A stretch of 64,000 nucleotides of DNA, taken from assembly GCF_001831475.1 (NCBI RefSeq), contig NZ_CP017688.1, forward strand, positions 1-64,000, given 5' to 3'. Shown one piece after another: positions 1 to 10,107 of this stretch. The notes under the pieces are model-generated. The model saw only the letters and a program-made list of their open reading frames with translations, was not told the origin of the DNA and did no database searches. The first letter of the stretch is position 1. Each line of letters starts with the position of its first letter. Both the position numbers and the translations under genes were made by a program. The stretch comes from Flavobacterium crassostreae (GTDB lineage: Bacteria; Bacteroidota; Bacteroidia; Flavobacteriales; Flavobacteriaceae).

Positions 1-1182
1 ATGGAGAATACTTATGGCAACAAACAACCTTTTACCGAGCAGTTACCTAGTGCTAATAGAGCACCCATGAAACCGCAAAACGTAGATGCTCCTTTTAAAA
101 ATTTAGACCCCGAATTAAGAAATCCGTTTGTTATACCCGGAATTAGAAATTTAAAAATTGAGTCCCAATTAAATCCCAATTATAGTTTTGATAATTTCTT
201 GGAAGGAGATTCCAATAGATTAGCACGTTCAGCAGGTATTGCTGTTGCTAACAAACCTGGCGGAACCTCTTTTAATCCCTTACTGATTTTTGGTGGTGTG
301 GGACTTGGCAAAACACATTTAGCCCATGCCATAGGGGTAGAAATTAAAGACAAATATCCCGAAAAAACGGTGCTTTATATTTCGGCTGAAATATTTACCC
401 AACAATATATTGATTCGGTCAAAAAAAACAATCGAAATGATTTTATACATTTTTACCAACTTATTGATGTATTAATTATTGATGATGTACAGTTTTTGTC
501 CGGTAAATCCGGAACCCAAGACGTGTTTTTTCATATCTTTAATTACTTGCACCAAAACGGAAAACAAGTAATCCTGACCTCAGACAAAGCGCCGGTAGAT
601 ATGCAAGATATCGAACAACGTTTGCTTTCTAGGTTCAAATGGGGATTATCCGCAGAATTGCACCAACCAGATTACGAAACCAGAATATCCATCTTAAAGA
701 ATATTTTGTATCGCGATGGGGTAGAAATTCCGGAAGATATTATAGAATATGTTGCAAGCAATATCAAATCCAATGTTAGAGAGCTTGAAGGCGCCATTAT
801 CTCTTTGATTGCTCAATCGTCTTTTAACAAAAAAGAAGTAACCATTGAGCTTGCCAAAGGTGTGGTTGAAAAGTTTGTTAAAAACGTAAAACGAGAAATT
901 TCTATTGATTATATCCAAAAAATAGTTTCGGATTATTTTCAATTAGATTTAGAACTTCTGCAATCCAAAACTCGCAAAAGACACGTAGTACAAGCAAGAC
1001 AATTGGCCATGTTTTTTGCAAAAAAATTCACCAAAGCTTCTTTAGCAAACATTGGTTCTCAAATAGGAGATCGGGATCACGCTACAGTACTGCATGCTTG
1101 CAAAACAGTTGATAATCTGGTTGCTACAGACAAACAATTTAAAAAATTTGCAGACGATATACACAAAAAACTAACCCTTTAG
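1..1182 (+). CDS. dnaA: Chromosomal replication initiator DnaA, 5' end outside window
   Basis: AAA+ initiator that binds oriC and melts it. Visible over 393 residues: Walker A GGVGLGKT (98-105), Walker B LIIDDVQF (158-165), the arginine-finger segment RLLSRF (207-212) and the C-terminal DNA-binding signature GDRDHATVLHACKT (357-370). Family members are about 470 residues, so roughly 80 N-terminal residues (the helicase-loading domain I) are missing. The ATG at position 1 is an internal Met in the linker, not the true start. The gene ends 6 bases before the phosphatase gene, so the two are probably co-transcribed. dnaN is not next to it. The family call is certain; the 5' truncation is due to the window edge. 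Confidence 0.97.
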   Translation: MENTYGNKQPFTEQLPSANRAPMKPQNVDAPFKNLDPELRNPFVIPGIRNLKIESQLNPNYSFDNFLEGDSNRLARSAGIAVANKPGGTSFNPLLIFGGVGLGKTHLAHAIGVEIKDKYPEKTVLYISAEIFTQQYIDSVKKNNRNDFIHFYQLIDVLIIDDVQFLSGKSGTQDVFFHIFNYLHQNGKQVILTSDKAPVDMQDIEQRLLSRFKWGLSAELHQPDYETRISILKNILYRDGVEIPEDIIEYVASNIKSNVRELEGAIISLIAQSSFNKKEVTIELAKGVVEKFVKNVKREISIDYIQKIVSDYFQLDLELLQSKTRKRHVVQARQLAMFFAKKFTKASLANIGSQIGDRDHATVLHACKTVDNLVATDKQFKKFADDIHKKLTL

Positions 1183-1188
1183 AACCCC

Positions 1189-1656
1189 ATGCCAGTAAAA
1201 ATTCTTATGGTTTGTTTAGGTAATATCTGTAGGTCACCATTGGCCGAAGGAATATTAGCATCCAAATTGCCTAAAAGTACATTTTTGGTAGATTCTGCCG
1301 GAACAGGATCTTGGCACGTTGGTAAATCTCCCGACAAACGCTCTATTGCTACAGCAAAAGCGCATCATTTGGATATCACAAAACAAAAAGGAAGGCAGTT
1401 CCAGAAAGCAGATTTGGATCGTTTTGACTACATTTATGTCATGGACAAATCCAATTATGATGCCGTTATAGCATTATCCGAAACCACAGAACAAAAAAAC
1501 AAAGTACACATTATTTTGAATGAATTGTTCCCTAATGAAAATGTGGATGTTCCGGATCCATATTACGGACTCACAAATGGTTTTGAGATTGTGTACAACA
1601 TGCTAGAAGAAGCCTGTACTATTATAGCTGCAAAATTAATCCAGCAACACCATTAA
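1189..1656 (+). CDS. Low-molecular-weight protein-tyrosine phosphatase
   Basis: Cytosolic phosphatase of 155 residues, the usual family length. The P-loop CLGNICRS (residues 9-16) gives nucleophile Cys9 and Arg15, and DPYYG (123-127) supplies the general acid Asp123. Substrates may be phosphotyrosine proteins such as exopolysaccharide kinases, but no kinase or capsule gene is nearby and the target is unknown. It starts 6 bases after dnaA, so it probably depends on the dnaA promoter. Arsenate reductases share this fold, but the conserved DPYYG loop favours a phosphatase. Confidence 0.93.
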   Translation: MPVKILMVCLGNICRSPLAEGILASKLPKSTFLVDSAGTGSWHVGKSPDKRSIATAKAHHLDITKQKGRQFQKADLDRFDYIYVMDKSNYDAVIALSETTEQKNKVHIILNELFPNENVDVPDPYYGLTNGFEIVYNMLEEACTIIAAKLIQQHH

Positions 1657-1749
1657 GCCCATTTTAGGCGTACTTTAGATCTATTTTAAACTACTCCAAA
1701 CCTTACTTTTTGTGTTATTTACAAAGAGTATAAACTTAAAACTACCTGC

Positions 1750-2472
1750 ATGAAAGCAACTACTCCTTTCGGAAAACTCTATTTAATCCCTACCACCATG
1801 GGAGAATGTGACCCTATGGACGTTTTGCCACAAACCGTAAAAAGAGCCCTAACGTTCATTGACCATTATATCGTTGAGAACGAAAAAACAGCTCGAAAAT
1901 CTATTAAAGAAGTTTATCCAGAGAAAAAACAAGCCGAATTAATTTTGTTTACCCTAAACAAGCGCACCGAAATCAAAGAACATCTGGACTTTGTAAAACC
2001 TCTATTAGAAGGAAAAAATGTAGGTTTAATGAGCGAAGCAGGCTGTCCAGGAGTAGCAGATCCCGGAGCTGTAATTGTAAAATTAGCCCATGAAAAAGGC
2101 ATCACCGTAGTCCCATTAGTAGGACCTTCCTCCATATTATTAGCCATGATGGCGTCTGGAATGAACGGACAAAGCTTTACTTTTCATGGTTACTTACCAA
2201 TTGATAAAGACGAAAAAAAAGCGAGTTTAAAAACCCTAGAAAAAATTTCTTTTGAAAAAAACCAATCGCAAATTTTTATTGAAACTCCTTACCGCAACAA
2301 CAAACTTCTAGAAGATCTAATACAGGCTTTGCATCCAGAAACGCATCTTTGCATTGCCACAGACATTACCTTGCCTACGGAGTATATCAAAACCAAAAGA
2401 ATAGCTGCCTGGAAAAAAGAATCTATTGATTTACACAAACGCCCCACTATTTTTATTATACATAAAATGTGA
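1750..2472 (+). CDS. RsmI-like SAM-dependent methyltransferase (tetrapyrrole methylase fold)
   Basis: A 240-residue protein of the RsmI-like branch of the tetrapyrrole methylase fold. Motifs include EAGCPGVADPG (96-106), which binds SAM, VPLVGPSSIL (121-130) and FHGYLP (145-150). RsmI 2'-O-methylates C1402 of 16S rRNA. Bacteroidota carry this shorter form without RsmI's C-terminal extension, so the exact rRNA or other target is an inference. It follows the phosphatase gene after a 93-base AT-rich gap, so it may have its own promoter, but I see no perfect consensus there. Confidence 0.85.
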   Translation: MKATTPFGKLYLIPTTMGECDPMDVLPQTVKRALTFIDHYIVENEKTARKSIKEVYPEKKQAELILFTLNKRTEIKEHLDFVKPLLEGKNVGLMSEAGCPGVADPGAVIVKLAHEKGITVVPLVGPSSILLAMMASGMNGQSFTFHGYLPIDKDEKKASLKTLEKISFEKNQSQIFIETPYRNNKLLEDLIQALHPETHLCIATDITLPTEYIKTKRIAAWKKESIDLHKRPTIFIIHKM

Positions 2473-2570
2473 TTTTTTTTAACTCACATAAATAACGATT
2501 GCCTTAGTTTAAAAAACATTCAAAATACCACTAGCTGCCCTTTGAGGCTTTTTAATAGCACATAAAGTAT

Positions 2571-2578
2571 TACTTTTG
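2571..2578 (+). promoter_or_regulatory. Putative -7 element upstream of udk
   Basis: TACTTTTG matches the Bacteroidota -7 consensus TAnnTTTG exactly and lies 27 bases before the udk start. No clear TTTG -33 element is seen at the usual spacing. Confidence 0.5.
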
Positions 2579-2605
2579 TAGTTTATAAACAAACCCACTC
2601 AATTT

Positions 2606-3214
2606 ATGCTAATTATAGGTATTGCTGGAGGAACAGGAAGCGGAAAAACAACTATAGTAAATCAGGTTCTTCAGGGATTACCGGAGGGTGTTGCTACGGT
2701 TATATCTCAGGATTCTTACTACAAAGAAACCCACCATTTAAGTTTAGATGCACGGATACAAAGCAATTTTGACCATCCTAACGCCATTGATTTTGATCTT
2801 TTAATAACCCATCTTAAAGACCTCAAACAAAACAAAAGCATCCAACAACCCATATATTCGTTTGTAGACCACAACCGAACCGAAAAAACCACAACTACTT
2901 CTCCTACAAAAGTGCTAATTGTAGAAGGAATTTTAATTCTGACCAATCCAGAATTACGAGATTTGTTAGACCTAAAAATTTACGTACAAGCCGATACAGA
3001 CGAACGATTAATTAGACGGTTTAAAAGAGACATTGCAGAACGTGGCAGAGACAGTAACGAAGTCTTGGACCGCTACCAAAACACCTTAAAACCAATGCAC
3101 CAACTATTTATAGAGCCATCTAAAACTTTTGCCGATATTATAATTCCAAATAACAAACACAATACCGTAGCAATTGCAGTTCTTAGAGACGTAATTAACC
3201 AAGAGATACTCTAA
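2606..3214 (+). CDS. udk: Uridine kinase
   Basis: Phosphorylates uridine and cytidine to UMP and CMP in pyrimidine salvage. The protein has 202 residues, the normal size, with Walker A GGTGSGKT at 8-15, the SQDSYY segment around 34-39 typical of uridine kinases, and an RRFKRDIAERGRD lid region near 136-148. The start sits next to the P-loop as in homologues. It is followed after 134 bases by the DivIC/FtsB-like gene, an order I recognise from flavobacteria. Confidence 0.95.
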   Translation: MLIIGIAGGTGSGKTTIVNQVLQGLPEGVATVISQDSYYKETHHLSLDARIQSNFDHPNAIDFDLLITHLKDLKQNKSIQQPIYSFVDHNRTEKTTTTSPTKVLIVEGILILTNPELRDLLDLKIYVQADTDERLIRRFKRDIAERGRDSNEVLDRYQNTLKPMHQLFIEPSKTFADIIIPNNKHNTVAIAVLRDVINQEIL

Positions 3215-3348
3215 TTTTATTGTAAATTTATAGTCCAACTACTCTAAAAACAGTTTAAACAGTAGTTATTGCTTATTGGCTTGCAGCACAACACACCAAT
3301 AAACCCCTTTGTACCACCTATTATCCTATAAAATTAAAATTAATCCAA

Positions 3349-3678
3349 ATGAAAAATCCTTATAAAAACAAACCTTGGTTTAAATTTTTGAGCAACAAAT
3401 ACGTTTGGGCTATATTGTTTTTTGTCAGTTGGATGGTTTTTTTGGATAATTATTCGTATTTTGACCATCGGTTTCTAGACAACCAAATTGAAGAACTAGA
3501 AGACAACAAGGCTTACTATCAAGAAGAAATAAAAAAAGACGAAGAGCAAATAAAACAGCTCAAAAACCCCGAGCAGATTGAAAAATATGCCCGAGAAAAA
3601 TACTTCATGAAAAAAGAAAATGAAGATATTTACATTATAGAATTTGAAAGTGACAGCATCCAAAAAACCAATCCATAA
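3349..3678 (+). CDS. DivIC/FtsB-like septum formation initiator
   Basis: Small bitopic membrane protein (109 residues) with a short basic cytoplasmic N-terminus, one membrane helix at about 18-34 and a charged coiled coil at about 43-75. This is the architecture of FtsB/DivIC, which joins FtsL and FtsQ/DivIB in the divisome. The family sequence is poorly conserved, so the call rests on topology and on the neighbourhood (udk before, mutA 25 bases after). Why a division gene precedes the mutase genes is not evident; they probably share a transcript. Confidence 0.82.
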   Translation: MKNPYKNKPWFKFLSNKYVWAILFFVSWMVFLDNYSYFDHRFLDNQIEELEDNKAYYQEEIKKDEEQIKQLKNPEQIEKYAREKYFMKKENEDIYIIEFESDSIQKTNP

Positions 3679-3703
3679 CTCTTCACCTAAATAAGAAATT
3701 CAA

Positions 3704-5068
3704 ATGACTACCAATCAATTCGAAGATTTTGACCCCGTTTCATCCAAACAATGGAAACAAAAAATTCAATTTGAACTCAAAGGAGAAGACTATACTAATT
3801 CGGTAATTTGGAACTCCCCAGAAGGCATAAAAGTAAAGCCTTTTTACCATAAGGACACCTTTGCAAATAGCCTGAAAGTGGTCACAAAAGCATCCAAATT
3901 TAAAATATGCCAAAATATTTTTGTTTTTGATGTAGATAAATCCATACAGAGAGCTTTAGACTCCTTACATCGTGGTGCCGAGAGTTTGTGTTTTAGCATT
4001 GAAGACCAAGGTATTGCTATCGAAAAATTATTACAAAGTCTACCCTTAGAGAACGTTCCTGTTTATTTTAACCTGCGCTTTATTTGTATGGATTTTATGC
4101 AAAAAATAGCCACTATAGCCCACCAAAAAAAAGGAACCATCTACTACAACTTAGATCCTATTGGACAACTAGCCAGAGATGGAAACTGGTTTGCTACGCC
4201 CCACAAAACCAATTTTGACACCCTTAATTTAATTGCCACCAAACTACCCAATAGTGCTATTTTAAGTATCGATAGTAGCTTGTATCAAAATGCTGGAGCA
4301 AATATGGTACAGCAGATTGCTTATGCCGTTGCGCATGCAAATGAATATTTTAACCGGATTCCTATTATCAACGAGCCATTGGTTATAAAAGTAGCCGTAG
4401 GGAGTAACTATTTTTTTGAAATTGCAAAACTTCGTGCCATCCGGATTTTATTTCAACTTGTAGCTCAAGAATACCAACACAACCTAGATTGCCACTTATT
4501 TGTTACTCCTACCAAACGCAACAAAACAGTTTATGATTACAACACCAATATGTTGCGTACCACCACCGAATGCATGGCCGCAATAATAGGTGGCGCAAAC
4601 ACTGTTGCAAATTTGCCGTATGACGCTTTATACCACAAAGACAATGAATTTGGAGACCGAATGGCTCGAAATCAATTATTAATTCTTAAAAACGAAAGCT
4701 ACTTTGACAAAGTAAACAATCCTGCAGATGGAAGTTATTATATAGAATCTCTAACAGACCAACTAGCAGAAAAAGCGCTAGTATTATTTAAAGATATAGA
4801 GTCTAATGGTGGATTTTTGAAACAATTAAATCAAGGCGTTATAAAACGTAAAATACAAGAAAGCGCAGACAAAGAACAAGCACTTTTTGATGCTGGCAAA
4901 GAGGTTTTGGTAGGCACAAACAAATACCAAAATACCGAGGATAAAATGAAATCCAACTTAGAGCTATTTCCTTTTGTTAAATTAAATCCAAGAAAAACGC
5001 TTCTGACCCCTATAATTGAAAAAAGAATAGCTGAAAAAGTAGAGCAAGAAAGATTAGCCTCAGAATAA
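3704..5068 (+). CDS. mutA: Methylmalonyl-CoA mutase, small (beta) subunit
   Basis: Non-catalytic partner of the mutase that interconverts methylmalonyl-CoA and succinyl-CoA. The 454 residues cover the TIM-barrel-like domain. The protein is shorter than the roughly 620-residue beta subunits of Propionibacterium or Porphyromonas and shows no DxHxxG motif, so the C-terminal cobalamin-like domain is absent. Segments such as NMLRTTTECMAAIIGGANTV (286-305) align with the large-subunit core. It lies 54 bases upstream of mutB, forming an operon. No methylmalonyl-CoA epimerase or MeaB chaperone gene is in the window. Confidence 0.92.
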   Translation: MTTNQFEDFDPVSSKQWKQKIQFELKGEDYTNSVIWNSPEGIKVKPFYHKDTFANSLKVVTKASKFKICQNIFVFDVDKSIQRALDSLHRGAESLCFSIEDQGIAIEKLLQSLPLENVPVYFNLRFICMDFMQKIATIAHQKKGTIYYNLDPIGQLARDGNWFATPHKTNFDTLNLIATKLPNSAILSIDSSLYQNAGANMVQQIAYAVAHANEYFNRIPIINEPLVIKVAVGSNYFFEIAKLRAIRILFQLVAQEYQHNLDCHLFVTPTKRNKTVYDYNTNMLRTTTECMAAIIGGANTVANLPYDALYHKDNEFGDRMARNQLLILKNESYFDKVNNPADGSYYIESLTDQLAEKALVLFKDIESNGGFLKQLNQGVIKRKIQESADKEQALFDAGKEVLVGTNKYQNTEDKMKSNLELFPFVKLNPRKTLLTPIIEKRIAEKVEQERLASE

Positions 5069-5122
5069 GTGGGCCCAGAGTAGCAAACAAGATTACCAAC
5101 AGTGCAAAATCAATAGCTCCAA

Positions 5123-7252
5123 ATGACACGAAACAACCTTTCTCATATTCAATTAAAAAATAAAAAAACTACAATCCCTCGGCCAGAAGAACAAGCAGAA
5201 GGATTTTGGACTGCTGAAAACATTAAACTCCAGCCTACCTATACCCAAGAGGATATTGAAAATCTGGAGCATCTTGATTTTGGAGCAGGATTTGCCCCAT
5301 ATCTCCGAGGACCCTATACTACAATGTATGTGCGTAAACCTTGGACCATACGCCAATATTCTGGTTTTTCGACCGCTCAGCAAAGCAATGCTTTTTATAG
5401 ACGCAACTTAGCCGCAGGACAAAAAGGGCTATCCATTGCGTTTGACTTACCCACACATCGCGGCTATGACTCGGACCACGAACGTGTGGTTGGAGACGTT
5501 GGTAAAGCAGGTGTAGCTATCGATTCTGTAGAAGACATGAAAATTCTTTTTGACCAAATTCCACTAGATCAAATGTCTGTTTCGATGACCATGAATGGTG
5601 CAGTATTGCCCATTATGGCCTTTTATATTGTAGCTGCAGAAGAACAAGGAGTACCGCCAGAATTACTATCGGGAACCATTCAAAATGACATCCTTAAAGA
5701 ATTTATGGTACGCAACACCTACATTTATCCCCCTAGCGCATCTATGAAAATAATTGCTGCCATTTTAGAATACAGCAGCAAACAAATGCCTAAATTCAAC
5801 TCTATTTCTATTTCTGGATACCACATACAAGAAGCAGGAGCTCCCGCAGATATTGAACTAGCCTATACATTGGCTAACGGTCTAGAATATATCAAAACCG
5901 GATTAGCCACAGGCATGCAAATTGACGATTTTGCCCCTAGACTTTCCTTTTTTTGGGGAATAGGCATGAACCATTTTATGGAAATTGCCAAAATGCGAGC
6001 CGCACGAATCATTTGGGCAAAACTAGTACAACAATTTTCTCCGAAAGACCCAAAATCAGTCGCCTTACGCGCCCATTGTCAAACTAGTGGTTGGAGTCTA
6101 ACGGCACAAGATCCTTTTAATAATGTAGCCAGAACGTGCATTGAAGCCACTGCAGCTGTTTTTGGCGGAACCCAATCTTTGCATACAAATGCCCTAGACG
6201 AGGCACTTGCCTTGCCAACCGATTTTTCTGCTAGAATTGCCCGCAATACCCAATTATTTTTGCAAGAAGAAACCAAAATAACCAAAACAGTAGACCCATG
6301 GGCGGGGAGTTTTTATCTCGAAAAAGTAACCCAAGAACTAACCCAAAATACTTGGAAATTAATCGAAGAAGTAGAAGCGCTTGGTGGAATGACCAAAGCC
6401 ATCGAAGCCGGAATCCCTAAATTACGAATTGAGCAAGCTGCCGCAAAAAAACAAGCCCGAATTGACAGCAATCAAGATATTATTGTAGGCGTAAATGCCT
6501 TTGCATTACCAAAAGAAGCACCGCTCCAACTACTTGAGGTAGATAACCAAGCGGTTAGACAACAGCAATTAAAACAATTAGAACAATTAAAAGCAACAAG
6601 AGACGCTCTAAAAGTAGAGCAATCCTTACAAGAATTAATACTTTGTGCGCAAACTGGCAAAGGTAATTTATTAGAAATTGCTATAAAAGCCGCGCGCTAC
6701 AGAGCAACACTAGGCGAAATAAGCAGTGCTTTAGAAAGTGTTTTTGGCAGACACAAGGCCGAAATTAAATCTTTTAGTGGTGTGTATGGTACCGAAATTA
6801 AGGCGGATAAAAATTTTAAAAAAGCCAAAGAATTAGCCAATACATTTGCCATACAAGAAGGGCGTCGACCTAGAATTATGATTGCAAAAATAGGACAAGA
6901 TGGGCACGACAGAGGCGCAAAAGTAGTTGCAACAGCTTATGCGGATCTTGGTTTTGATGTAGATATTGGTTCACTATTTCAAACTGCTGCCGAAGTAGCC
7001 AAACAAGCCATAGAGAATGACGTCCATGTACTAGGGATTTCGTCTCTTGCTGCTGGGCACAAAACACTCGTGCCCCAACTTATGGAAGAATTAAAAAAAT
7101 ACCAAAGACAAGATATCATGGTAGTGGTTGGAGGTGTAATTCCGGTACAAGACTATGCTTATCTATTTGACGCTGGAGTAGTCGCTGTTTTTGGCCCTGG
7201 CACAAAAATAAGCAAAGCAGCCATTACTATCTTAAAAATACTTATAGATTAA
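5123..7252 (+). CDS. mutB: Methylmalonyl-CoA mutase, large (catalytic) subunit
   Basis: Adenosylcobalamin-dependent mutase acting in propionate and branched-chain amino-acid catabolism. The protein has 709 residues: an N-terminal substrate-binding TIM barrel (about 50-560) and a C-terminal Rossmann-like B12 domain carrying the signature Asp593-x-His595-x-x-Gly598, where His595 is the lower cobalt ligand. The length matches catalytic subunits. It is the last gene of a run from udk or the division gene and is followed by a strong terminator at 7342-7380. Confidence 0.97.
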   Translation: MTRNNLSHIQLKNKKTTIPRPEEQAEGFWTAENIKLQPTYTQEDIENLEHLDFGAGFAPYLRGPYTTMYVRKPWTIRQYSGFSTAQQSNAFYRRNLAAGQKGLSIAFDLPTHRGYDSDHERVVGDVGKAGVAIDSVEDMKILFDQIPLDQMSVSMTMNGAVLPIMAFYIVAAEEQGVPPELLSGTIQNDILKEFMVRNTYIYPPSASMKIIAAILEYSSKQMPKFNSISISGYHIQEAGAPADIELAYTLANGLEYIKTGLATGMQIDDFAPRLSFFWGIGMNHFMEIAKMRAARIIWAKLVQQFSPKDPKSVALRAHCQTSGWSLTAQDPFNNVARTCIEATAAVFGGTQSLHTNALDEALALPTDFSARIARNTQLFLQEETKITKTVDPWAGSFYLEKVTQELTQNTWKLIEEVEALGGMTKAIEAGIPKLRIEQAAAKKQARIDSNQDIIVGVNAFALPKEAPLQLLEVDNQAVRQQQLKQLEQLKATRDALKVEQSLQELILCAQTGKGNLLEIAIKAARYRATLGEISSALESVFGRHKAEIKSFSGVYGTEIKADKNFKKAKELANTFAIQEGRRPRIMIAKIGQDGHDRGAKVVATAYADLGFDVDIGSLFQTAAEVAKQAIENDVHVLGISSLAAGHKTLVPQLMEELKKYQRQDIMVVVGGVIPVQDYAYLFDAGVVAVFGPGTKISKAAITILKILID

Positions 7253-7341
7253 ATCCGAGCGTACCGTTAGAATTTAGTAAATTATAAGGTAACGGATCCA
7301 GAATACCGTCTACAAAACCCTAAAATATAAAAATAAAACAT

Positions 7342-7380
7342 AAAAAAAGCGGTTCTACTAATTAGAACCGCTTTTTTTTT
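7342..7380. terminator. Bidirectional terminator between mutB and the lysozyme-like gene
   Basis: The 9-bp stem GCGGTTCTA/TAGAACCGC (7349-7357 with 7363-7371) has a 5-base loop. A-runs on the left and T-runs on the right extend the pairing and serve both convergent genes. Confidence 0.92.
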
Positions 7381-7394
7381 AAGGGATATGCACC

Positions 7395-8036
7395 CTATCG
7401 TAAACGAACCACTGCATTTATATTTGCAGTAATAAAAGACGTGTCGTAACCGCCAAAGGCTTTCATATAACTTCTTATAGACGTTCCATAAGCATCCTTA
7501 ATATACTTTTTGCCGTTGTTCTTAAAATATCTTTTTACAGAACCAGCGCCACCTAAATGGGCTGCAGCCAAAATTCCAGACTCTGTAACTAAAATCCCAT
7601 TTACAACAGTACCTTCGTATTTTTGGATAACATCTTGCAATATTGCTTTGTTTTTTGACAACAACGCTACAAAAGCACGTTCTTGTACTTTAGGACTTCT
7701 TAAAAACAAAAGACTATCGCGTATTCCAACAGACTTGAGTGTTTCCATACCAAATTGGTATTTTCCTAAATAACCAAGAGAATTTATTTTTTTATATTTC
7801 CCTTGAGATTCTTTAAAGCCTAAAGCTTCTTTAAAGCCAATGAATAAATTTCCGGTGAAAGGAATATTCAAATTGGTGTAATCTTCTGCTTCTAAAGATG
7901 GATATAAGTATTGTTTTCCATCTGTGTTTTTTACAAGAAACCATTTATTTGTGTCTAATTTAAGGGGTCTAAAACCCGAACTTAAAAACCCTATAATAAC
8001 CGTTAAACTTGCATAAAAATACCACTTCTTTACCAT
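7395..8036 (-). CDS. Lysozyme-like (SLT-fold) exported protein
   Basis: The protein has 213 residues with an N-terminal hydrophobic segment (about 5-20), likely a signal peptide or anchor. FKESQGKY (73-80) with Glu76 and GYLGKYQFG (88-96) resemble the catalytic Glu and the following G-x-x-G-x-x-Q-F motif of lytic transglycosylases and lysozymes. The later segment AAAHLGGAGSVKRYF fits the C-terminal helix of that fold. I infer a peptidoglycan-cleaving or binding role in the periplasm; activity is unproven. It probably has its own promoter (8084-8091). Confidence 0.7.
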   Translation of the reverse strand: MVKKWYFYASLTVIIGFLSSGFRPLKLDTNKWFLVKNTDGKQYLYPSLEAEDYTNLNIPFTGNLFIGFKEALGFKESQGKYKKINSLGYLGKYQFGMETLKSVGIRDSLLFLRSPKVQERAFVALLSKNKAILQDVIQKYEGTVVNGILVTESGILAAAHLGGAGSVKRYFKNNGKKYIKDAYGTSIRSYMKAFGGYDTSFITANINAVVRLR

Positions 8037-8083
8037 AAATTGTTTTTCTTCAAAACGCTGTCCCGTTATGAAATTTCTGCGGG

Positions 8084-8091
8084 CAAAGATA
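8084..8091 (-). promoter_or_regulatory. Putative -7 element for the lysozyme-like gene
   Basis: On the minus strand TATCTTTG matches TAnnTTTG exactly, 48 bases upstream of the start codon. No good -33 element is visible. Confidence 0.5.
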
Positions 8092-8133
8092 CAACAAAAT
8101 TTAGAATACTGAATACCAAGATGTTAAAGTTGC

Positions 8134-9054
8134 CTAAAAATACAATAGATGCCCTCTAAACCCCTCATTAACCGAGTATTCTAGGGTAGGTGCCGGAATT
8201 TTTAAATGGTTAAAAACTAAGAATACAGTTTTTAAAAAATGTGATTTTGTAGGTATTTTCGTTAAGTCAACATCCAGACTTAGATAAAATTGTCGTGTTT
8301 TTTGTGTTTCTGGATACATCAAATAATGTGCTTTTTTTGCAGTACCAGCCAGCATTCCATCTGCTCCATATCCTATGGCTAGATTCAGCCATTTAGGAAG
8401 CTTGGTTGTTTTATAAAAAGAATGTAAATTAATAGAGAGCCAATAGGTTTGGCCATTGTAATCTTTTAAAATTTGTTCGGAGATAGAACTTCCTAAAACC
8501 GCAGGACGGTATTGTGGGTAGGAAGTTTGGTGAAAAGAAAATTTGGGCTGTATGCGCTGCTCTTTCCAAACCAACTCTTGGCCTATATACCATGCTGTTC
8601 CGGCTGCATTAGCCAAAACATCTCCCACAGAAAAACCCCACTCCGAAGAAAAACCATCCATTACCTCCACGGTTGTCAAGAATACAAATCCTGCTCCAGC
8701 ACCATAAAACAATTGTTTTGGAGCACTAGTACCACTCCATTTTAGGGCTTGAGCACTTATTCTTCCTAAGTGGTAACTAGCGTACAGATGTCCGGCTTTG
8801 TCCATTTGCAACCACTCTTGGTTGTCATTAAACAAATGGAAATTGGATTTTGGATACCCTGCATACCAAAGCTGGTGTAGCCCCACCAATGCGGCTGAAG
8901 CTACTACTGTTTGTGTAACCAGTACTGCTTTTTGTCTTTTAGAATTTAAGGTGTCTGCGGGTTTTAAAAAAAGATCTAATTTGTTTTGCCCCAAAGAAAA
9001 TTGGGTACCAAACCAGAATAAAATGAAATAAAAACAGTAGCTCTTTAGGTTCAA
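8134..9054 (-). CDS. DUF2279 family exported protein
   Basis: The protein has 306 residues with a signal peptide ending near SLGQ (20-23). The DUF2279 hallmark is a DKAGHLYASYHLGR stretch (about 85-98), followed by small-residue-rich helices and VEMMDG/GFSxGDxxAN-like motifs; here I read VEVMDGFSSEWGFSVGDVLAN. The family is predicted to be in the outer membrane or periplasm, and its function is unknown. The start is TTG at 9054, the only start that keeps the whole signal peptide, 2 bases after the mltG stop, so the two are translationally close. It is the last gene of the dapF run. Confidence 0.8.
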   Translation of the reverse strand: MNLKSYCFYFILFWFGTQFSLGQNKLDLFLKPADTLNSKRQKAVLVTQTVVASAALVGLHQLWYAGYPKSNFHLFNDNQEWLQMDKAGHLYASYHLGRISAQALKWSGTSAPKQLFYGAGAGFVFLTTVEVMDGFSSEWGFSVGDVLANAAGTAWYIGQELVWKEQRIQPKFSFHQTSYPQYRPAVLGSSISEQILKDYNGQTYWLSINLHSFYKTTKLPKWLNLAIGYGADGMLAGTAKKAHYLMYPETQKTRQFYLSLDVDLTKIPTKSHFLKTVFLVFNHLKIPAPTLEYSVNEGFRGHLLYF

Positions 9055-9056
9055 AA

Positions 9057-10097
9057 TTATCTTTTTACGCCTTGATTATTGATCCAGTTAGAATAGGCTT
9101 TGGCATTTTTATTATGGTCGGATAGGTTGGCAGCAAATTCATGGTAGCCAAAACGTGTAACGCTGGCGCAAAAATAAATAAAATCATTTTTCTCTGGATT
9201 TAAAACAGCCTCTAAAGCCGTAATATCTGGCATTGCTATAGGCCCAGGAGGAAGCCCTAGGTTTACATACGTATTGTATGGCGATTCCATAATCAAATCC
9301 GTATAGAATACGCGCTTGATGACTTGATCAAAATTGTTGGTGCTCTTTTTGATGGCATAAATAACGGTAGGATCTGCCTGAAGTGGCATTCCTAATCGTA
9401 GGCGGTTTAGATAAACTCCTGCTATTCTGGGTCTTTCGTCTTTTTTGACAGATTCTTTATGAACTATTGAGGCCAAGATGGTTGCTTCAATTGCAGTTAG
9501 ACCCTGTTGTTCTGCTTTTGCAAGGCGTTGGGTGTTCCAAAAATTGCGGTATTCTTTAATCATTTTATCTCTAAATTTTACTGCTGGTGTGTTCCAGTAA
9601 AACTCATAGGTATTGGGTATAAAGAGTACAAAAACATTGTCTTGGTTAAATCCATTTTCTTTTAAAAAAATAGAATCTTTAAAACTTGCCATCAAGGACA
9701 TGCTATCGGCTTCAATTTGAGACCCTACTCTACCGGCTAGATTTTCTAAACGTTCTTGGTTATTAAAGGCCAGTTTTACAGGAATGTTTGTTCGCAAACT
9801 TTTTACCAATTCATAACTATTCATTCCTTTGGTAAATAAAAAACGTCCTGGTTTTACGGATTCTGGATAATTTCTTTTGTTGGCAACCATTTCAAAACGA
9901 TCCATATTTTGTACATACGGAGTCAGGATTTCTTTGGCTTGTGCATAAGTGGCATTGGTAGGAATGGTTACATAAACCTCCGAATCTGTAAATTTGGTAT
10001 TCACAGAAAAAATCTGTTGTACCAATACAAAACCGTAAACTAGCAGTCCCGTAACTAGTACAACCGCTACGATAGAAATAATTTTTTTTGAGTTCAA
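9057..10097 (-). CDS. mltG: Endolytic murein transglycosylase MltG
   Basis: Inner-membrane YceG-family enzyme that cleaves nascent peptidoglycan and limits glycan chain length. The protein has 346 residues: a transmembrane helix at 5-26, a LysM-like region, then the catalytic domain with IVHKES (211-216). Glu215 corresponds to the catalytic Glu of E. coli MltG, and LQADPTVIYA (239-248) follows. The start is TTG at 10097, 10 bases after the GNAT gene. It sits in a run dapF, GNAT, mltG, DUF2279, consistent with cell-wall synthesis (DapF makes meso-diaminopimelate for the same polymer). Confidence 0.94.
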   Translation of the reverse strand: MNSKKIISIVAVVLVTGLLVYGFVLVQQIFSVNTKFTDSEVYVTIPTNATYAQAKEILTPYVQNMDRFEMVANKRNYPESVKPGRFLFTKGMNSYELVKSLRTNIPVKLAFNNQERLENLAGRVGSQIEADSMSLMASFKDSIFLKENGFNQDNVFVLFIPNTYEFYWNTPAVKFRDKMIKEYRNFWNTQRLAKAEQQGLTAIEATILASIVHKESVKKDERPRIAGVYLNRLRLGMPLQADPTVIYAIKKSTNNFDQVIKRVFYTDLIMESPYNTYVNLGLPPGPIAMPDITALEAVLNPEKNDFIYFCASVTRFGYHEFAANLSDHNKNAKAYSNWINNQGVKR

Positions 10098-10107
10098 AAT
10101 TAAATTT

